DNA from: Opisthocomus hoazin
Taxonomy: Eukaryota > Chordata > Aves > Opisthocomiformes > Opisthocomidae
Assembly: GCF_030867145.1 (NCBI RefSeq)
Contig: NC_134433.1
Location: forward strand, 10,801,216 to 10,865,215
Length of the DNA: 64,000 nt
Reading direction: 5' to 3'
Shown here: positions 12,701 through 25,995 of the stretch, one piece after another
How positions within the stretch are numbered: the stretch's first letter is position 1
How the letters are laid out: each line of letters begins with the position of its first letter
Position numbers and translations under genes: made by a program
Notes under the pieces: model-generated
Databases searched by the model: none
The model's input: the letters and a program-made list of their open reading frames with translations, nothing else
What the model was told of the DNA's origin: nothing

Positions 12701-15543
12701 AATTTTTCTACTTGGAGCTAGCTGGATTGATAACAAGTTCCTGTAGGCTGGACAGTATCTGTAGCCCAACATCTAACAGTTTCAACCAAAAAAGTGGCAT
12801 TAATTAGCAGAGAAAAGAGACTTTAAGGGAATCTCACCATTAAAATAAAACTTCAGCCTGTTGGCAAAGACATTTGCTGTTGGAATGTTCAGCTGCAAGG
12901 CCACGTGCTCCACGATGCTCTGAAACCCCCCAGAGACCAAGAAGACCTGGACCCCTCGTTGATGAAGCCTGCTCACCAGCTCCCTGGGAAGAAAGAGCAG
13001 TCACCAAGTGTGAGTGCGTGGCAGCATCTAGGGATAACAAAGTGAAAACACATCTTTCCTAACCAAGGCTGCCCGTACTTCATGTTACTCCCGTTTAGTT
13101 CGGGTGTGTGCTGCCTTCCAGCTCCATCCATCTCTGCTGCCCGAACTTTTTCCTTCTTTCCCTTGCAAGTTTGTGCATGAACCTTGCTTGAAAAGAGCTG
13201 AACAAAACCCTCATGTCTAGCGACACGCAGGTATTCAGCTGCTCAGAAACAAGCACTCCCTAGAAATGTTTATACTTTCATGCTGTTCAGATTAGTTCCC
13301 TTGAACAAATGAGAGCAGATCCAGTGCAGCTTTTTTTCTGAAGTGATGTAAAACAACAGCAAGAAAATCAATCTATAATGCAAAAAAAACATAGGGAGTG
13401 CGGGGGAGATAAAGCCACTGTGCCAAAATGCAAAAGTGGGCTGAAGTGTGTGCAGAATGCAAGCGTTTTGTAACTTGGAGGTGGTTCCCCAGACACTGGA
13501 CATCGATGCCATCTTTAGAACGGGCCACCAGCCACAGAAAAGGAATCAAGAAAGCAAAATTTTCAGACCTAGTTAATGTCAACAGGGCTTGAAGGCAGAA
13601 GTTGCACAGGATTTGGCTCTAGAAGCAAGAAGATCAGCATGCAGCAACACTGAGCAATAGAAGTGGTAGAGGTAACAGCAGAAATGCTAAATACTACAAC
13701 GCAAAGTGGAGGCTTAAAGCAGGCTACACAGAAAAGGAGGAAGAAAGGGAAGGAATGAAAAGGAAAATCATGTGATTCTAAACAAGGAAACAATGTTCTC
13801 TTTGTACTTATATTGAGCTATGCCTTCTACAGAAAAAGCTGAGCATGTGCTTCATTTCGAGGAGAAAACACAAGCACGATATTGTCTAAAACTACTGTAT
13901 GTGCTGAAAGTATTTTAGACTTGGAGCTATGGCCAGGTTTTGTAATAAAGAAATTATTTTCAATTGTTTGAAACAATGCGAATAGGGGAAAAAAAAACTT
14001 TTCGGTTTAAATAGTTAACGTTTATTGCAAACCCAAAGATGAATGAATGCACACATATATATGTATCTCCCCTTAATGATTTTTTAATACTTTTTAGGGA
14101 CTTCAGTACAGAATGGGTGGCTCTGAACAATGGATCCCCTAAACTGAGTCCAGGGCTGTGACAGCACACAGAAGTGTAAGAGAGAGGTAATAGAATAGCA
14201 GAATAGACCAAGCCAGTAATTCACACTGGGTATTAAATCTCCTCCCAGTTCCATCACCCATCAAGAAACAGATGCGACTGAACAGATGATTTTCTGTGCC
14301 AGTTTAATCCTCAAGCCAGAATTTGAGTTTGCCAGCCAAAATGCCAGTTAACACCTAAGACTTTTCTTTTTACGTGGATGCTTAGATATTTGACATGGAC
14401 TTAGGCCATTATAAGGTCCTGATACAAGCTTTGTATGCAAACAACATGGAAATAGAGTAGGAAAGCAATCTAAACCAGTTCTGTGGTCCTACAGCCTCAC
14501 TAATGTCACAGGATTTTGTTGATTTATGCCATGTGCAGGCAGCTTTTTTGTTAGATCGTTTGAAATTCTTACCTTATTCCTGGTGTTAGCTGAGGTGGGT
14601 TGTCAGATATTAGTTTTTGCACTTGCTCATAGGAGGGACGTATGAGACCTAGTCGTGCCGTTAAAGCTGCTTTGAATGTCACGGTGCCACCCATAGCTCT
14701 GCGGGTCCTAAATTGTAGTCCAAAGAAAACAAATCAGTATAATTCAACAAGCAGAGGCTTCTGAGAACAGGTAGCTAAGAATGACAAGGAAGAAGGTAAG
14801 AGAACATAGGTTCTAGGTTACACTGTGTCTATGTGGTAAAGGAGAAGATTTGGGACACTGCGAAGTCTGGTAGCAACCACTAGTGGTAGATCTCCACAGA
14901 TCGGAGCTCTTGTGAGGACCAGTAAGGCAAACAAAAACTGCTTCATTCCCTCTCTGAATGTGTCTGAACCACTGGGACCAGTATTCCTGAACTGCAGCTC
15001 AGGGGCTGTTCTCTGAAATGAACAGAGCTTCTGCTACAAGCTTCAACGGGAACAACATCAGCCTCAGAGAAGTGTTAAGAGAGTTGTTCCCCCTCCTCCA
15101 TCTCATAGTAAGGTTTGCTGGTTCTCAGCCAAGTTTAATAATGAGGGCTGATCTTAGTCTGTTGAAGAAATTTACATTAGAGAACTTATGTCAGTATAGT
15201 TTTGTTGAGTGGCTTCACAATTCCAAAAGAAGTTACTTCATTATGCATTAATTCCACTTATTATTTCTGAAATCCTTTTTAAACTGTAATAATCTCTGAA
15301 AGCATTGAATTAATCCCTATTGTAAATTCATTGTCACAGATTAGCCTTATCCGTGCTTATTTTTTACTACTATTCCTATGAAGCAAACAGCAAATATACA
15401 TACATCTCTGCGACGGCATCTCCGACTCCACAGAACTTGGCAAGCTCATCAATGCCTTCTTCCCTGATGACTGTACTGTCCACATCAAAGCACACCGCAT
15501 CAGCATTGCGGAAGATTTCCTTCATCTCCAAGAGGGATGCCAT
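9774..15543 (-). CDS. PSPH: PSPH, phosphoserine phosphatase, complete coding region in five exons
   Basis: PSPH hydrolyses L-phosphoserine to serine, the last step of serine synthesis, in the cytosol (HAD superfamily). Coding exons on the minus strand are 15404-15543 (ATG at 15543), 14573-14707, 12838-12983, 11213-11361 and 9774-9884 (TAA). They total 681 nt, or 226 residues (human 225), with all phases closing. Motif 1 is FDVDSTV, with nucleophile Asp20 and acid/base Asp22. VFLVSGGF carries the second HAD motif, GGKGKV the conserved Lys, and [11 protein letters not shown] the Mg-binding aspartates. The start sits in AGAAGGATGG, and an acceptor just upstream (CCCCTCACAG, exon from about 15565) shows that the 5' UTR is split. 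A CR1 insert lies in the intron between 11361 and 12838. The gene looks intact. Confidence 0.97.
11661..12373 (+). mobile_element. CR1 LINE, 5'-truncated, about 0.7 kb, inside a PSPH intron (antisense to PSPH)
   Basis: Sequence and translation match the C-terminal end of the CR1 reverse-transcriptase ORF followed by the short CR1 3' tail. Key peptides are [39 protein letters not shown] and RLRGDL. The element ends in CATTCTGTGATTCTGTGA. The frame stays open for about 220 codons, which suggests a fairly young copy. It lies between coding exons at 11213-11361 and 12838-12983. The left border is approximate. Confidence 0.93.
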
Positions 15544-18467
15544 CCTTCTAGGACCCTTCTTACTGTGAGGGGACAAGATAAAGTCTTTCTCTGAGTGACA
15601 GTACTGCACTCCATCTTGAGCCATTGGCGCAAGTGATCTGGTTCTTGCCAGTAGGAACGAGCGCAGCCTGGTAGCCAGCTTTTATCAGAGCGTGAGCGGT
15701 GGTGGAGGTCTGCCTCAGTTGCTGATTTGCTCTCTGCTGTTGCTGCCTACAGATGTTCAATTTACGTTACAGGTGGGCCGTGGAGCTTTGGGCAGTTGCT
15801 GATTTGCTCTCTGCAGGCTCGGCCCGTTGATGTTCACAAGGGGTTCAAGGTTGTTAATACTTGGCATTTGCTGAACCATCAGACTGCCAAGTGCTGCGTG
15901 GGACGTGCAGTTCTCTGATCTTGCCCTCACCACTCAAATGGATCTTGAATTCTCCTCAGACCCAGTCTAGTGTGTCAAATTAGTTGTTCCAGGAGATAGT
16001 AAAAGACACCCAGACCTTAATGATTTGCTTGATCACAGTAGACGTAACTATAATAAACCTATCAGTGAGTGATTGTCCCTAAAGCATAAAGTTTTGATCC
16101 TTTTCTATGTCCTGATTAATATAAATGAAATATTCTCATCATCTATGAATGCATAGAAGATTTGGCTATTAGCATTGGGAATTAGTCTTTTATAAAATCC
16201 ATTGAAGTCTTGGGCTTTGAGTACTTCACTCAACCCGTTAAGATCATGACATGACTTTTTCCATAACAATGCCTGACAAAAGTTGATTTTCTTCCCTTTA
16301 TATCTGTCCACATAAATATGTTGAGCACTTCTGCAGATCAGAAGCACAAGGTGTTAATCAAGTATTTTCTTACTCTACCCTACTCACCTTATGCTTCACC
16401 CTTTCATAAGGGAATTCAGTGTGGACTTTACTGTAATTTACCAATCTTTACCTTTTAGACAGCAATAACAGCTTTCTATCTATCTCACTTCCCAGATTTT
16501 TGTAAAAGTTTTTGTTTGGTTGTCTCTTCTAATCTCTTAGATGTCTCTCAGGACACGCCTTGTGTAATTGATCTGGGTAGCAGGTTCTCTCTTTTTCTGG
16601 GATAGGGGAAAAAATATCAAACAGCATGTTATATACCTTCATTGTGTCATATACCGGCATCTTTCATTTTCCTCTCACTAAGCTAATTTTTCTCCTATAT
16701 GTCATGAATTTTGATGGTGAGAGGTCTTACAAACATAAGTTCCCCCTAAACATTTTTTTTCCGCTTTTTGGGCAAACTTTGCACCCCCAGGTACAAAAGA
16801 CATCCAGTGAAGATGCAGATGATCACTATACACCGTGCTGCAGAAAAGTGCAGGAGCTGATCGGTACTGGTGTAGCTCTCTGCCAGACAGGAGTCATCCA
16901 GGGATCACACATGGCAAGCACCAGTGCTCTTGCCTGAGGTGACTTCTGTGTGCTCGCTGAGAGATCACAGCTCAGTAATCAATGGTCAAAGCAGGAATGG
17001 GAACCTTTGGTTTTATTCCCATGACTAGTAACCATGTGGTGAATACTGGGATACAAAAGGCTTTATGAAAAATTACCATAATCACTGAAAAAATGTGTAG
17101 AACACACACTCATCTTTTATCTGTTTACGTGTATAGAATAAAAGAGAACACTCCAGTCCTTCATTGAAAGGTAAAAATCTGTATAAATGAAGGCACCAAA
17201 CCTAAGCAGTGAAACCTGTTGTGAACAGCTAAGAGCCACGTTTGTCAGAGAGAATCCGTGAAAGAGAGCGAGCACATCACATTAAAGGCAAAGCTATCCA
17301 AAGGCAGCCATGAGGCAGTACTGTCTCAGAGGGTTGTTCTAGCTATTCGTGAGTTTTTTGGTGTGAACACACTACTGTAGTAACCTAACCAGAGTGGACT
17401 CATGGCTTCTGCACAAGGCCGAGAAGGTGACACAGTCGCTTCCTCAGTGCTCATCTACGTCGCGGGTGTGAGCGAGAATGGGCGAGCGGGTATCACCCAG
17501 CCCATACTTCCCCCCCGCGCACTCAGTTTACATGTGGGAAGGTAGGACAGGGCCTGGGCTCAACCTCCCCAGTGTGGCAGAAAGGAAAGATGAGTGGGTA
17601 GGCAGTAAAGGGGAGCTATTCCGGAAAAGGGCTTTTACAGACTGCGCCTCTGGGAAAGGCAGAAGCAAGGACTGAACAAGGACAGGTCTCTGCTCTTGCT
17701 GCATCAGAGCTGTTGCATGCACGGACTTATTGTAAAACCCTGGTCTAGCCTTAGAAGCATCACTAAAGAATTTTTTGCTGCAGATGGCACACATTTTTCT
17801 GTATTTTTCTGTAAGGACTGCATTTGTAGCACTGTGCTTGTAAGAAATAATCGTCATATGCCATCAGCACTGTACTTAAGAGAAACCTCTGTCTCTTAAG
17901 TGCCCGTGAACATAAAAACTTCCCTCTGACCGAGACTGGTTCTGAGCTCAGACTTGGGAGTGGGTGGGCAGGTGACACGTGAATTCCAAGTGTACTCTGC
18001 GTTAGCCTTGACGTGACATTGGCTCCACAGCACTCTGTTTGTATTTTCAGAGGCAGGTTGTGATTTTCTGAGCAGGAAGGCTTGACTTGAGGGCAGGCCT
18101 TGACAGCCATTTGCAAAATATATTTGTGAAGTGGAATTAAAGAAAAATGCATCCACTAGCATTTTTTAAATGACAGGGTGTTAATTTTTTCCAGCCTACC
18201 AGAGGTTATAAAGTCCACCAGAAATTCAGCCATGGATTTGGTGCCAATTTTAAAGATTTGCTCTACTGGACAAACTTCTTGCATCACTGTGGCATGACAT
18301 TTGCGTCATGGTGTTCCAACACTAATTCCATATTATGCAAAGGTGTCACATTGCCTCATGCTAACCTGAGGCTGTACTGCAACATGTCTGCATTATGATG
18401 CAACGTTACTGTGTGGAGATACCGTGCTGTGATGTGATTTCTTGGTGAGAACCTGAAATACATTCCT

Positions 18468-18705
18468 GGCCTCAGGTTGCATCAGGGAAGGTTTAGATTG
18501 GATAGTAGGAGACATTTCTTTACTGGAAGAGTTGTGAAACATTGGAACAGGCTGCCTAGGGAAGTGGCGGAGTCACCATCCCTGGAGGTGTTCAAGAAAC
18601 ATGTAGATATGGGACTTCGGGACATGGTTTAGCAGGCATGGTGGTGATGGGTTGATGGTTGGACTTGATTTTAGAGGTCTTTGCCAACTACTATAATTCT
18701 CTGAC
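18468..18705 (+). mobile_element. Older CR1 LINE 3' end
   Basis: About 240 bp matches the 3' end of a CR1 subfamily different from the one at 11.7 and 25.4 kb. Recognisable pieces are AACAGGCTGCCTAGGGAAGT, GAGTCACCATCCCTGGAGGT, GGGACATGGTTTAG and GGTTGGACTTGAT. The final ATTCTATG repeats are worn, so it is older than the other two large copies. Confidence 0.88.
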
Positions 18706-21700
18706 ATGTCTACAAAATTTTAGTCTCTCTGGGAAGAATGTTGTTGCTAGAAACACACATTGGGAGCAGGAAGGAAGAGACATTCACATTTTCTTTTCTC
18801 TATTATCCACATTTCCCATACTCCTGTCCCTTCTGTATGCTCCTTACAGTGATGCAACCACTGCTGTGGTGGGCTTTGCACTTTGATGGACAAATAGACA
18901 AGTTACAGGAGGAATTACAGATACCAGTTGTGGAGCCATGGTTGGAATAAACCCTGCCCTCTCTTTGTTCCATGCAATAACTCTTTCAAAAAAGTTTCAA
19001 GCTGGGGTTTGTAGTGCCTAAAAATGACAAGTTGGAAGGGAGGAACTGCATTTTGAAATGCAGAAACCATCAGTAGCTCCTGATCTCCCTCAGCCTGTGA
19101 CCTGCTAAAATATTTCCACTTTCTGCTATAGCTGGGCACTGAGTCCTGGAAAAGACAGACCTGGTTTTGGCCAATGTATCATGTTGGAGAACTTGTGATG
19201 AACTGTAAAGTAGGGAAGCTCATACAGCAGCAAAGAGGAGAAACTATGAAGGAAGCTTCAGCTATTGCAGGGAGCCTTGCTCGTGGGAAAAGCAAATTTT
19301 AGGAGTTAGAGGTGGTTCACCTGGAGTGAAATAAGGTCCTTCTGCCCTTGTTGGCAGAGCTGCAGGGGTCACCATCAGCTCCAGAGGTTGGAAAATGCCA
19401 TTCCAAATGGTAACATGCCAATTTCAGTAACTTGTGGAATTTTTTTCCCAGCCCTAAACGTAGATGAGAGCATAAGGCAAGGCCATCAGTGATTGAGTAA
19501 TGGCCAACAGGAGTGGGGGAAAATACAAGCAGGAGAAGAGGTTCTGCTCCCTCTCTTGTTTTCAGAATTTTCACTGTGCTATCCTGGCATGGTGTCCACC
19601 AGGAAGCTGCCTAGAATTCACCTCTGGGTAAGTGCACATAGGAAATCAGGACAGACACAGTAGCTTCTCCACAGGGACGTGTCACTTGAGCAAAAAGAAT
19701 TGAAGCTGTGTAAAAACTTTCTATGGACAAATCTCTAACAGCTGTAGTAAGAGAAGAGCAATTTTTTATTCCAGAGTGGTATAGGCCTCTACAGTCGGCA
19801 GAGATTAATTGCTCTGAAATACAGGGCATCTGATTGCTTAAAGGCGTCAATGTTTTAATGAGATGGTAAGAAAAAAGAAATTCTCACAAATAAGGAGTTC
19901 TGTCTCCATATGAAAAACATGGGTAGAAAACCTCCGGTCTTCCCGCCACTGAATTTCAGATAGGTAACCTATTCCTATCCGATTATTTGCATGCTGGAAA
20001 AGCATCCAAGCAGCAAACACTTCAGCAGGTCCAATAATAAAATATTATGGGGAAAAACTGAACAGAACAAAGTGGGGTAGAGAACAAACAATGGGCAAAG
20101 AAGTGACTAGAGAAAGCATAAGAAAAGAGCAGAGAAACTTGAGATAAAGATGGAGAAAAAGGAAATCACAAGGGAAAAGTGGAATTCCCGTGAGATCTCC
20201 TTGCCTCCAGACTCCGAAGTACTTCATTAGGCCATTTGGAAAAAAAACCTGGCCTTTCCACAAGAAATATTTCTGTTTCGTAACCGAGAGGGTGGAGTCA
20301 CAGAAGCAAGCACGGGAATTATGTAAGAGCACATGTCGAAGGAAAACAACTGAAATCTTGTCTGTTTGCTGACCCTTCAAAGCAGGGCACTTGCCGCACA
20401 GTGAAAAAATGAAACATCTGCAGTATCGGCGACATACAATGCGAAAGGAATAAGTAAATGAGACTCAGAACTCCGGGTGTTCTGGGGTTGGTAGGTTTTG
20501 ATGAGATCTTAATGAGAGCTCAAAATCCTCACTGTGACCAGACTTCACTTGTTATCATATTTCAGCTTGCAGAAGTGCTGCCACGCTGCCACTTTGCATT
20601 ATGTTCACATTTATTGCTGTGAAAAAATGAATGTTAAGTGAATCTTCATGAAATATTACCTAAGATATCTTTTGAAACAGATTACTCTGGAATATCCTAC
20701 AGTATGCAAATGGTCTCTGGTATTTTTGATTCTGATTCACTTTCCCATTTAACGAGGTGAGAGTGAGCCCTTCACTTGGAGTTGTGGCTGCACAAGAAGC
20801 CCAGTTTTGATCTCACTTTGCCTGGAGTTATTTCCCTGGTACCAGTGAAGTTAATCCAGGTTTGCACTGGTGTGGATGAGAACAGAATGACTCTGAGATA
20901 CATTCCCACAACAGAGTAACGTTGCGTTGAACGTGCAGGGAGAGTAACAGAAACACAACCGCCTTAAACTGTTTCTATTGCATTGAGGGGAAACGGCTGC
21001 TGAGAGTATGGGATTTGGAGAAAATTGTTCTTGAAACTTTTCTCAGGACTTGATCCCACTACAGGAGTGATTCTGCTCATAAGAATGTTCACGGGAGTGT
21101 TTCCATGGCATTAAACAAATCCTCATTGTTTCTAGTCCTATGTCTGTAAAATGGGAATAATATTGTAATACAGCTTTACTATGCTGAGGTTTAATTCTCA
21201 GTAATAGCAATCTGTTTTGAAAGCTTTAGAGGAAGGAGGATATGTTTAATCAGATTAGTTATATTTAAGCAAATTGTTACTGTTGTTTGTATTCCTGCAA
21301 GTACTACTCTTTAAAAGTTCAACCCATCCACCCATAACTGTGAGGTTCTGTGGTTTTCAGTGTGAGAATAGAAAGATTCCATCCTTAACCTCACTAAGCC
21401 TGCTTCACTCTTCCTGGTTTTCTGTTCAGTTTTTACAGGTAGTAACACAAACCTGTATGCAAGTCAAGAGATGGACTGTTTGCAGCTGTGCACGAATATC
21501 TGAACAGCAGTGCCTAACAGCGAATTTATTTAAGCACCTTTTTAAAAGTAGTTGAAAAGGGGTAGAAGGAACCTGGTGGATGTTGACACAGACCTCCCAA
21601 CTCTCCAATCCCCTCTTGCCTGTCCTGACAAAATGATGATGCTTCCCCCCTGCACGATTGCATCATTCATTCATGCCGCTGTTATAAAGCAGGCACCACA

Positions 21701-21849
21701 CTGCATCTCGCAGGGCAGCACAGTCGTAGCCCCAGCAGAAGATACTCATTATTTTCTACGCTAGAGAAATGCAGTAATTGTTATGGATCTGACACACCAA
21801 ACACCAACCCCTTCCAAACTGAGAGAAAAAAACGTTCCCAGTGACTTAC

Positions 21850-21895
21850 AGTATTGTACTGGCCGTGGCTGTTGCTGCTGCTGCAAACCTCTTGG
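21850..21895 (-). other. Candidate noncoding exon, minus strand, possibly in the PSPH 5' UTR
   Basis: On the minus strand a pyrimidine-rich acceptor (CTTCTTGTCTTGTGCAG) is followed by 46 bases, including a GCAGCAGCAGCAACAGC run, and then a consensus donor GTAAGT. It lies between PSPH coding exon 1 and the inferred promoter, so an alternative 5' UTR exon of PSPH is the simplest reading. No transcript evidence is available. An unrelated minus-strand transcript would look the same. Confidence 0.35.
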
Positions 21896-22039
21896 CTGCA
21901 CAAGACAAGAAGGGATCAGCTGAGACCTTCAGTCACATAAACACAACGGCACGGGCTGATCTGGAAGAAAGCCGCATTTTGTAAATCACGCTTTTATAAT
22001 CTGCTGAGTAAGCCGGTCTGGATGTTTTTTTTAAACGGT

Positions 22040-22400
22040 TGCACACATGTAACCAGAGAAGTCCAGCTGTTCGCTGACAGGCGTAGGGAGGAGAGGTGTA
22101 ACCTTGCCTGCGTCGGGGGAGGAGCCGGGCCCAGTTTGGGGCGCTCCGAGCGCGGGTGGGCACGGCTTGGCAGGGAGCAGACCCTGCACAAGGGCATGGG
22201 GAGCGTGCCCACCCACCAGCCAGCCGGTGCCGCGGGCATGGAGAACACGACGGGTCTTGGCAACATCTCCTGGCCCCATGCCGAGCGCCAGCGCGGGAGG
22301 GCAAGGGACGAGAGCCACGGAGGGGCTCCCACCGGCAGCAGTCGGGGGCTTCTCGGGGCGTGAAACCGGGCGTGAGGCAGGGACGCTGTTTTCTTTCACT
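22040..22400. promoter_or_regulatory. GC-rich, CpG-containing patch in the PSPH 5' region
   Basis: About 360 bp of GC-rich sequence with scattered CpGs stands out from AT-rich surroundings and lies just upstream (minus sense) of the exon candidate at 21850-21895. It could be an alternative promoter or an old CpG island. The open frames here resemble no known protein and look like GC-rich shadows. Confidence 0.35.
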
Positions 22401-25400
22401 GTGGGCAAGAGGAAAGGCTTTGTGAGTTCAGATTGCAATATTGCATTTTGGCTTAAGCCGTTAGTCGGTGCATCAGCGTTACACACCATCAAATCAAATG
22501 AAAATTCATCACAAGCTCTGCAGGCGAAAGTAAAACTTCTGCTGATGAGCAGGCTCTGGTTTGTTTCCCCGAATGCAATGTTGTCAAAAGCAAAGGAAAA
22601 ATTGCAAAATCTGTCTGTGCTCGTGTTTTGGCATCCCGCGGAAGAGCTGGAAGAGCTTCCCTCAGACATGACTGTGGACATTGGCTAGGAAACAGGAGGC
22701 TGCCAACCCAGAACTGTGAAGCTGGTTGGTTGGTTCAGGGTCAGGAAAGCTTGATTTAGCTGATTTAGCTTCTTTCCTTCGCTTATGAGGAGTCTTATGA
22801 CTGCTGCCCATCTTGAGAGACTGTTCTGCACCACTGGATGCACCACTCACGTTCTATGCGTGACCTCTTTTGCCATTCTGGCAGTATTGCCCCTCAAAAT
22901 TACATGCATTAATTAAAATCAGCAGCCTTGTGTGGTTCTCCTCCCAGGTCTTCCTTTATGTTTTTTCAGAAGTTCTCAGTAGACGACCATGCACCTACAG
23001 GAGAATCTACAAGTAACTTCTTGTGTCAGGAAAAGACGGTACCGAGCCCCTTTGCTGCAAAACTGGTGACACGGTTCGCTGTTCGGCCTGGTCCTGTTTG
23101 CTGGTTTTATCATGGGCAGGACAGTATGTTTTTAAAACAGATTCAGAAATCATTTCTGTGAATAAGGTTCAATGAAAACAGATCCTGATAAAGATGAAAG
23201 AAAACTGCTTTTACTGAGAATCTCAGAAGTTTTTTGCCAAGATAAGCAGTGCGTGATTTGACTAAGAGAATTGCTGATGAATATTTCATGAAGGATATTC
23301 CCTTTATTTGGCTTAGTATAACAGACATGTTGGTTGTAATCCAGTTAAATATTTTTATTCTAATCTGGTGTAACTTTTTGTGAATCCATTTATTTCAAAG
23401 GACATTTTAGGCCTAGTAAGCATCTGCCCTGTATTTCTACTATGCATTAAAAACAAATATGCTGAACAGTTAAACAACTACAGCTAAGACTGAAAAATGC
23501 AGAAAAGCTTGTCATGATGTCTGAAAAATGATGCAAAATGGGGATTTAATGTGAAAAAGCTAATGAGAAATGTTACTATACCATAAAATAACTATCCTCA
23601 GACATGTGATCCAGGAAAGAAACACGGAGAGCTCTGCCTGGAAGCTTTAAGAGGATGCTGAGGAGTGGAAAGCACAGCTCACATGGATGCGTGACTATCG
23701 ACACAAACATAGCAGGTAACTCTTGTACGTGACTACACAGCTTCTCCACCTGTACAAACAGCAGAGACCACGTACATGGAGGACTAGAACATCTTTGAAA
23801 AATGGCTTTCCTTTTAAAAAAAAAAAATCTAAAATTCAGAGTAAAATATGCCAGAATTACCGCTTTATTTTTCTACAGTAATAATTCCCCTCGCAAGCCT
23901 GAACCTGCCTGGGGAATGGCCATAGCACTGTCAGCAGCCAGCCCCACGCCTCGCAGGTGTTTAGGATGGACAATTCCTGCCTTTCCATGGGACATCACCC
24001 ACGCGAGTCACACAAGAGCAGCGAGGAAAATATTAAATATGTGCCCGCTGGTTTGCGCATGGGTTTGACAAGGCTGCCCTCTACTGAGAACAGCCCCGAG
24101 AGAGCGTCAAGGCAAAAAAATTACAAACCCCAGAAGCAAGAATAGCAAAATATTTGTCTGTGACCTGTTAGCTGCAGAATCCAGGACAGAGCTGGGGATT
24201 CAGGTGTTTTAGCTGGGCATTGCATCTCGGCACCTCAAATATCAGCACTGCAGTCTCTCAGGGCTGCCTTGCCGTGTTTGGTTACGGTTTCAGCAGGCCG
24301 GTAGCATCCCCAAAAAAGTGAAGAATAAACATTATCAGAGTTCCAAAGTCAATTATGAAATGCCAAGTGTGATTTCCTGCATTTTGCAATGTTTAATGTT
24401 TATTTCTAATGATTACACTAGCAGAACAGAAAGCCCAGGCACTGTATTAGAGTCAGCATTAAAGTATTTCACGAGACATAAGGTACACAGAAGGCTCCAA
24501 ACTTGTGGTGTACTCTGTTAAAACACTAACTCCATCTAGAAGATTTAAAAAACAGAAACATGAGCAGCTGTCCCCTCCGGACCTGCCAAGTCAGACCGGC
24601 CAGCCGTGCACGGGACTCCTCCCGCACCGCATGGCATTTTGCCCGGAAACCCAAGATCTCACCCAAAGCGGCAGAGCAGATTCCCGGCAGGTGCCATAGC
24701 CCACTGCCAAAACCGGTGAGGCGGGTGAGCCTGCCCTGACACCTGACGCTCGCTGACTTTTTCGGCCAAGCTCCCCCAAAAAATCTGTGCAAAAACATCG
24801 TACCCAACAGCGGGCTTAGACTTTACTGCTGGAAGTGATGGGGAAACAGGTTCAGCTCATTGCGTCACCGCTCAGCAGCGGGCTGCATCCAGAGCTCCCT
24901 GCTGCAAAAAGGGGGGTGGAGTGGGGGAGATTCACCCTGCGCCATCCTGATGCCTGGTGGATGAGCGCTGCAGGAGGCTGACAGTCTTCTCAGACTGAGG
25001 AAATCTTGGCCTCGGAGCCAACGGTTCCCGTTCGCGGGGCGTTCGTGCCCTCCAGAGCAGATGGGCTGCAGAACACTGGAAACCGCTCAGCCCGGACCTC
25101 CCTGGCACACCTTTGCAGCCACCGGCTGTGATTATTCTGCAGGCGGGCACCTTCCTAACAAAATACTTGAAATAACGAGAGGGTTGTGTCACGCCAGTTG
25201 CTCCGAAGTAGCAGATTGGTGTCTGGGGGTACAAGCCCAGATGGGGCAATGTTGGAGCCAAACTCGGTGCAACCTGTGCCCACGGTGCGCGTAATGAGCC
25301 ACAGCAGGAGCTCTCCTCAAGCTCCTCTCAAGGAAAACTGTCCATTGTCCTCCATTTCAGAGCCCAAAGCCGGTAAGACGCAAATTAAAGCCGGTAAGAC

Positions 25401-25995
25401 ACTGGGGTGCATTAAGAGGAGTGTGGCCAGCAGGTCGAGAGAGGTTCTCCTTCCCCTCTACTCTGCCCTAGTGAGGCCCCACCTGCAGTGCTGTGTCCAG
25501 TTCTGGGCTCCCCACTTCAAGAAAGATGAGGAGCTACTGCAGAGAGTCCAGTGGAGGGCTGCGAGGATGAGGAGGGGACTGGAGCATCTGTCCTGTGAGG
25601 AGAGGCTGAGGGAGCTGGGCTTGTTCAGCCTGGAGAAGAGAAGGCTGAGAGGGGACCTTAGAAATGCTTATAAATATCTGCAGGGTGGGTGTCAGGAGGA
25701 CGGGGCCAGACTCTTTCCAGTGGTGCCCAGTGACAGGACAAGGGGCAACGGGCACAAACTGAAGCAGAGGAAGTTCCAGCTGAACATGAGGAAGAACTTC
25801 TTCACTCTGAGGGTGACGGAGCCCTGGCCCAGGCTGCCCAGGGAGGCTGTGGAGTCTCCTTCTCTGGAGATATTCCAGACCCGCCTGGACGCAGTGCTGT
25901 GCAGGCTGCTCTGGGTGACCCTGCTTGGGCAGGGGGTTGGACTGGGTGACCCACAGAGGTCCCTTCCAACCCCGACCATTCTGTGATTCTGTGAA
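25401..25995 (+). mobile_element. CR1 LINE, 5'-truncated, about 0.6 kb, upstream of CCT6A
   Basis: Nearly the same sequence as the copy at 11.7-12.4 kb, and clearly the same young subfamily. It encodes the same RT C-terminal peptides ([38 protein letters not shown]) and ends in CATTCTGTGATTCTGTGA. The left border falls at a 14-bp direct repeat (25366-25379 and 25387-25400). It is antisense to PSPH. Confidence 0.93.

Noticed and set aside
25186-25986. Open frame of 266 codons
   Set aside because: The last three quarters are CR1, and the first part is unrelated flanking sequence that happens to be in frame.
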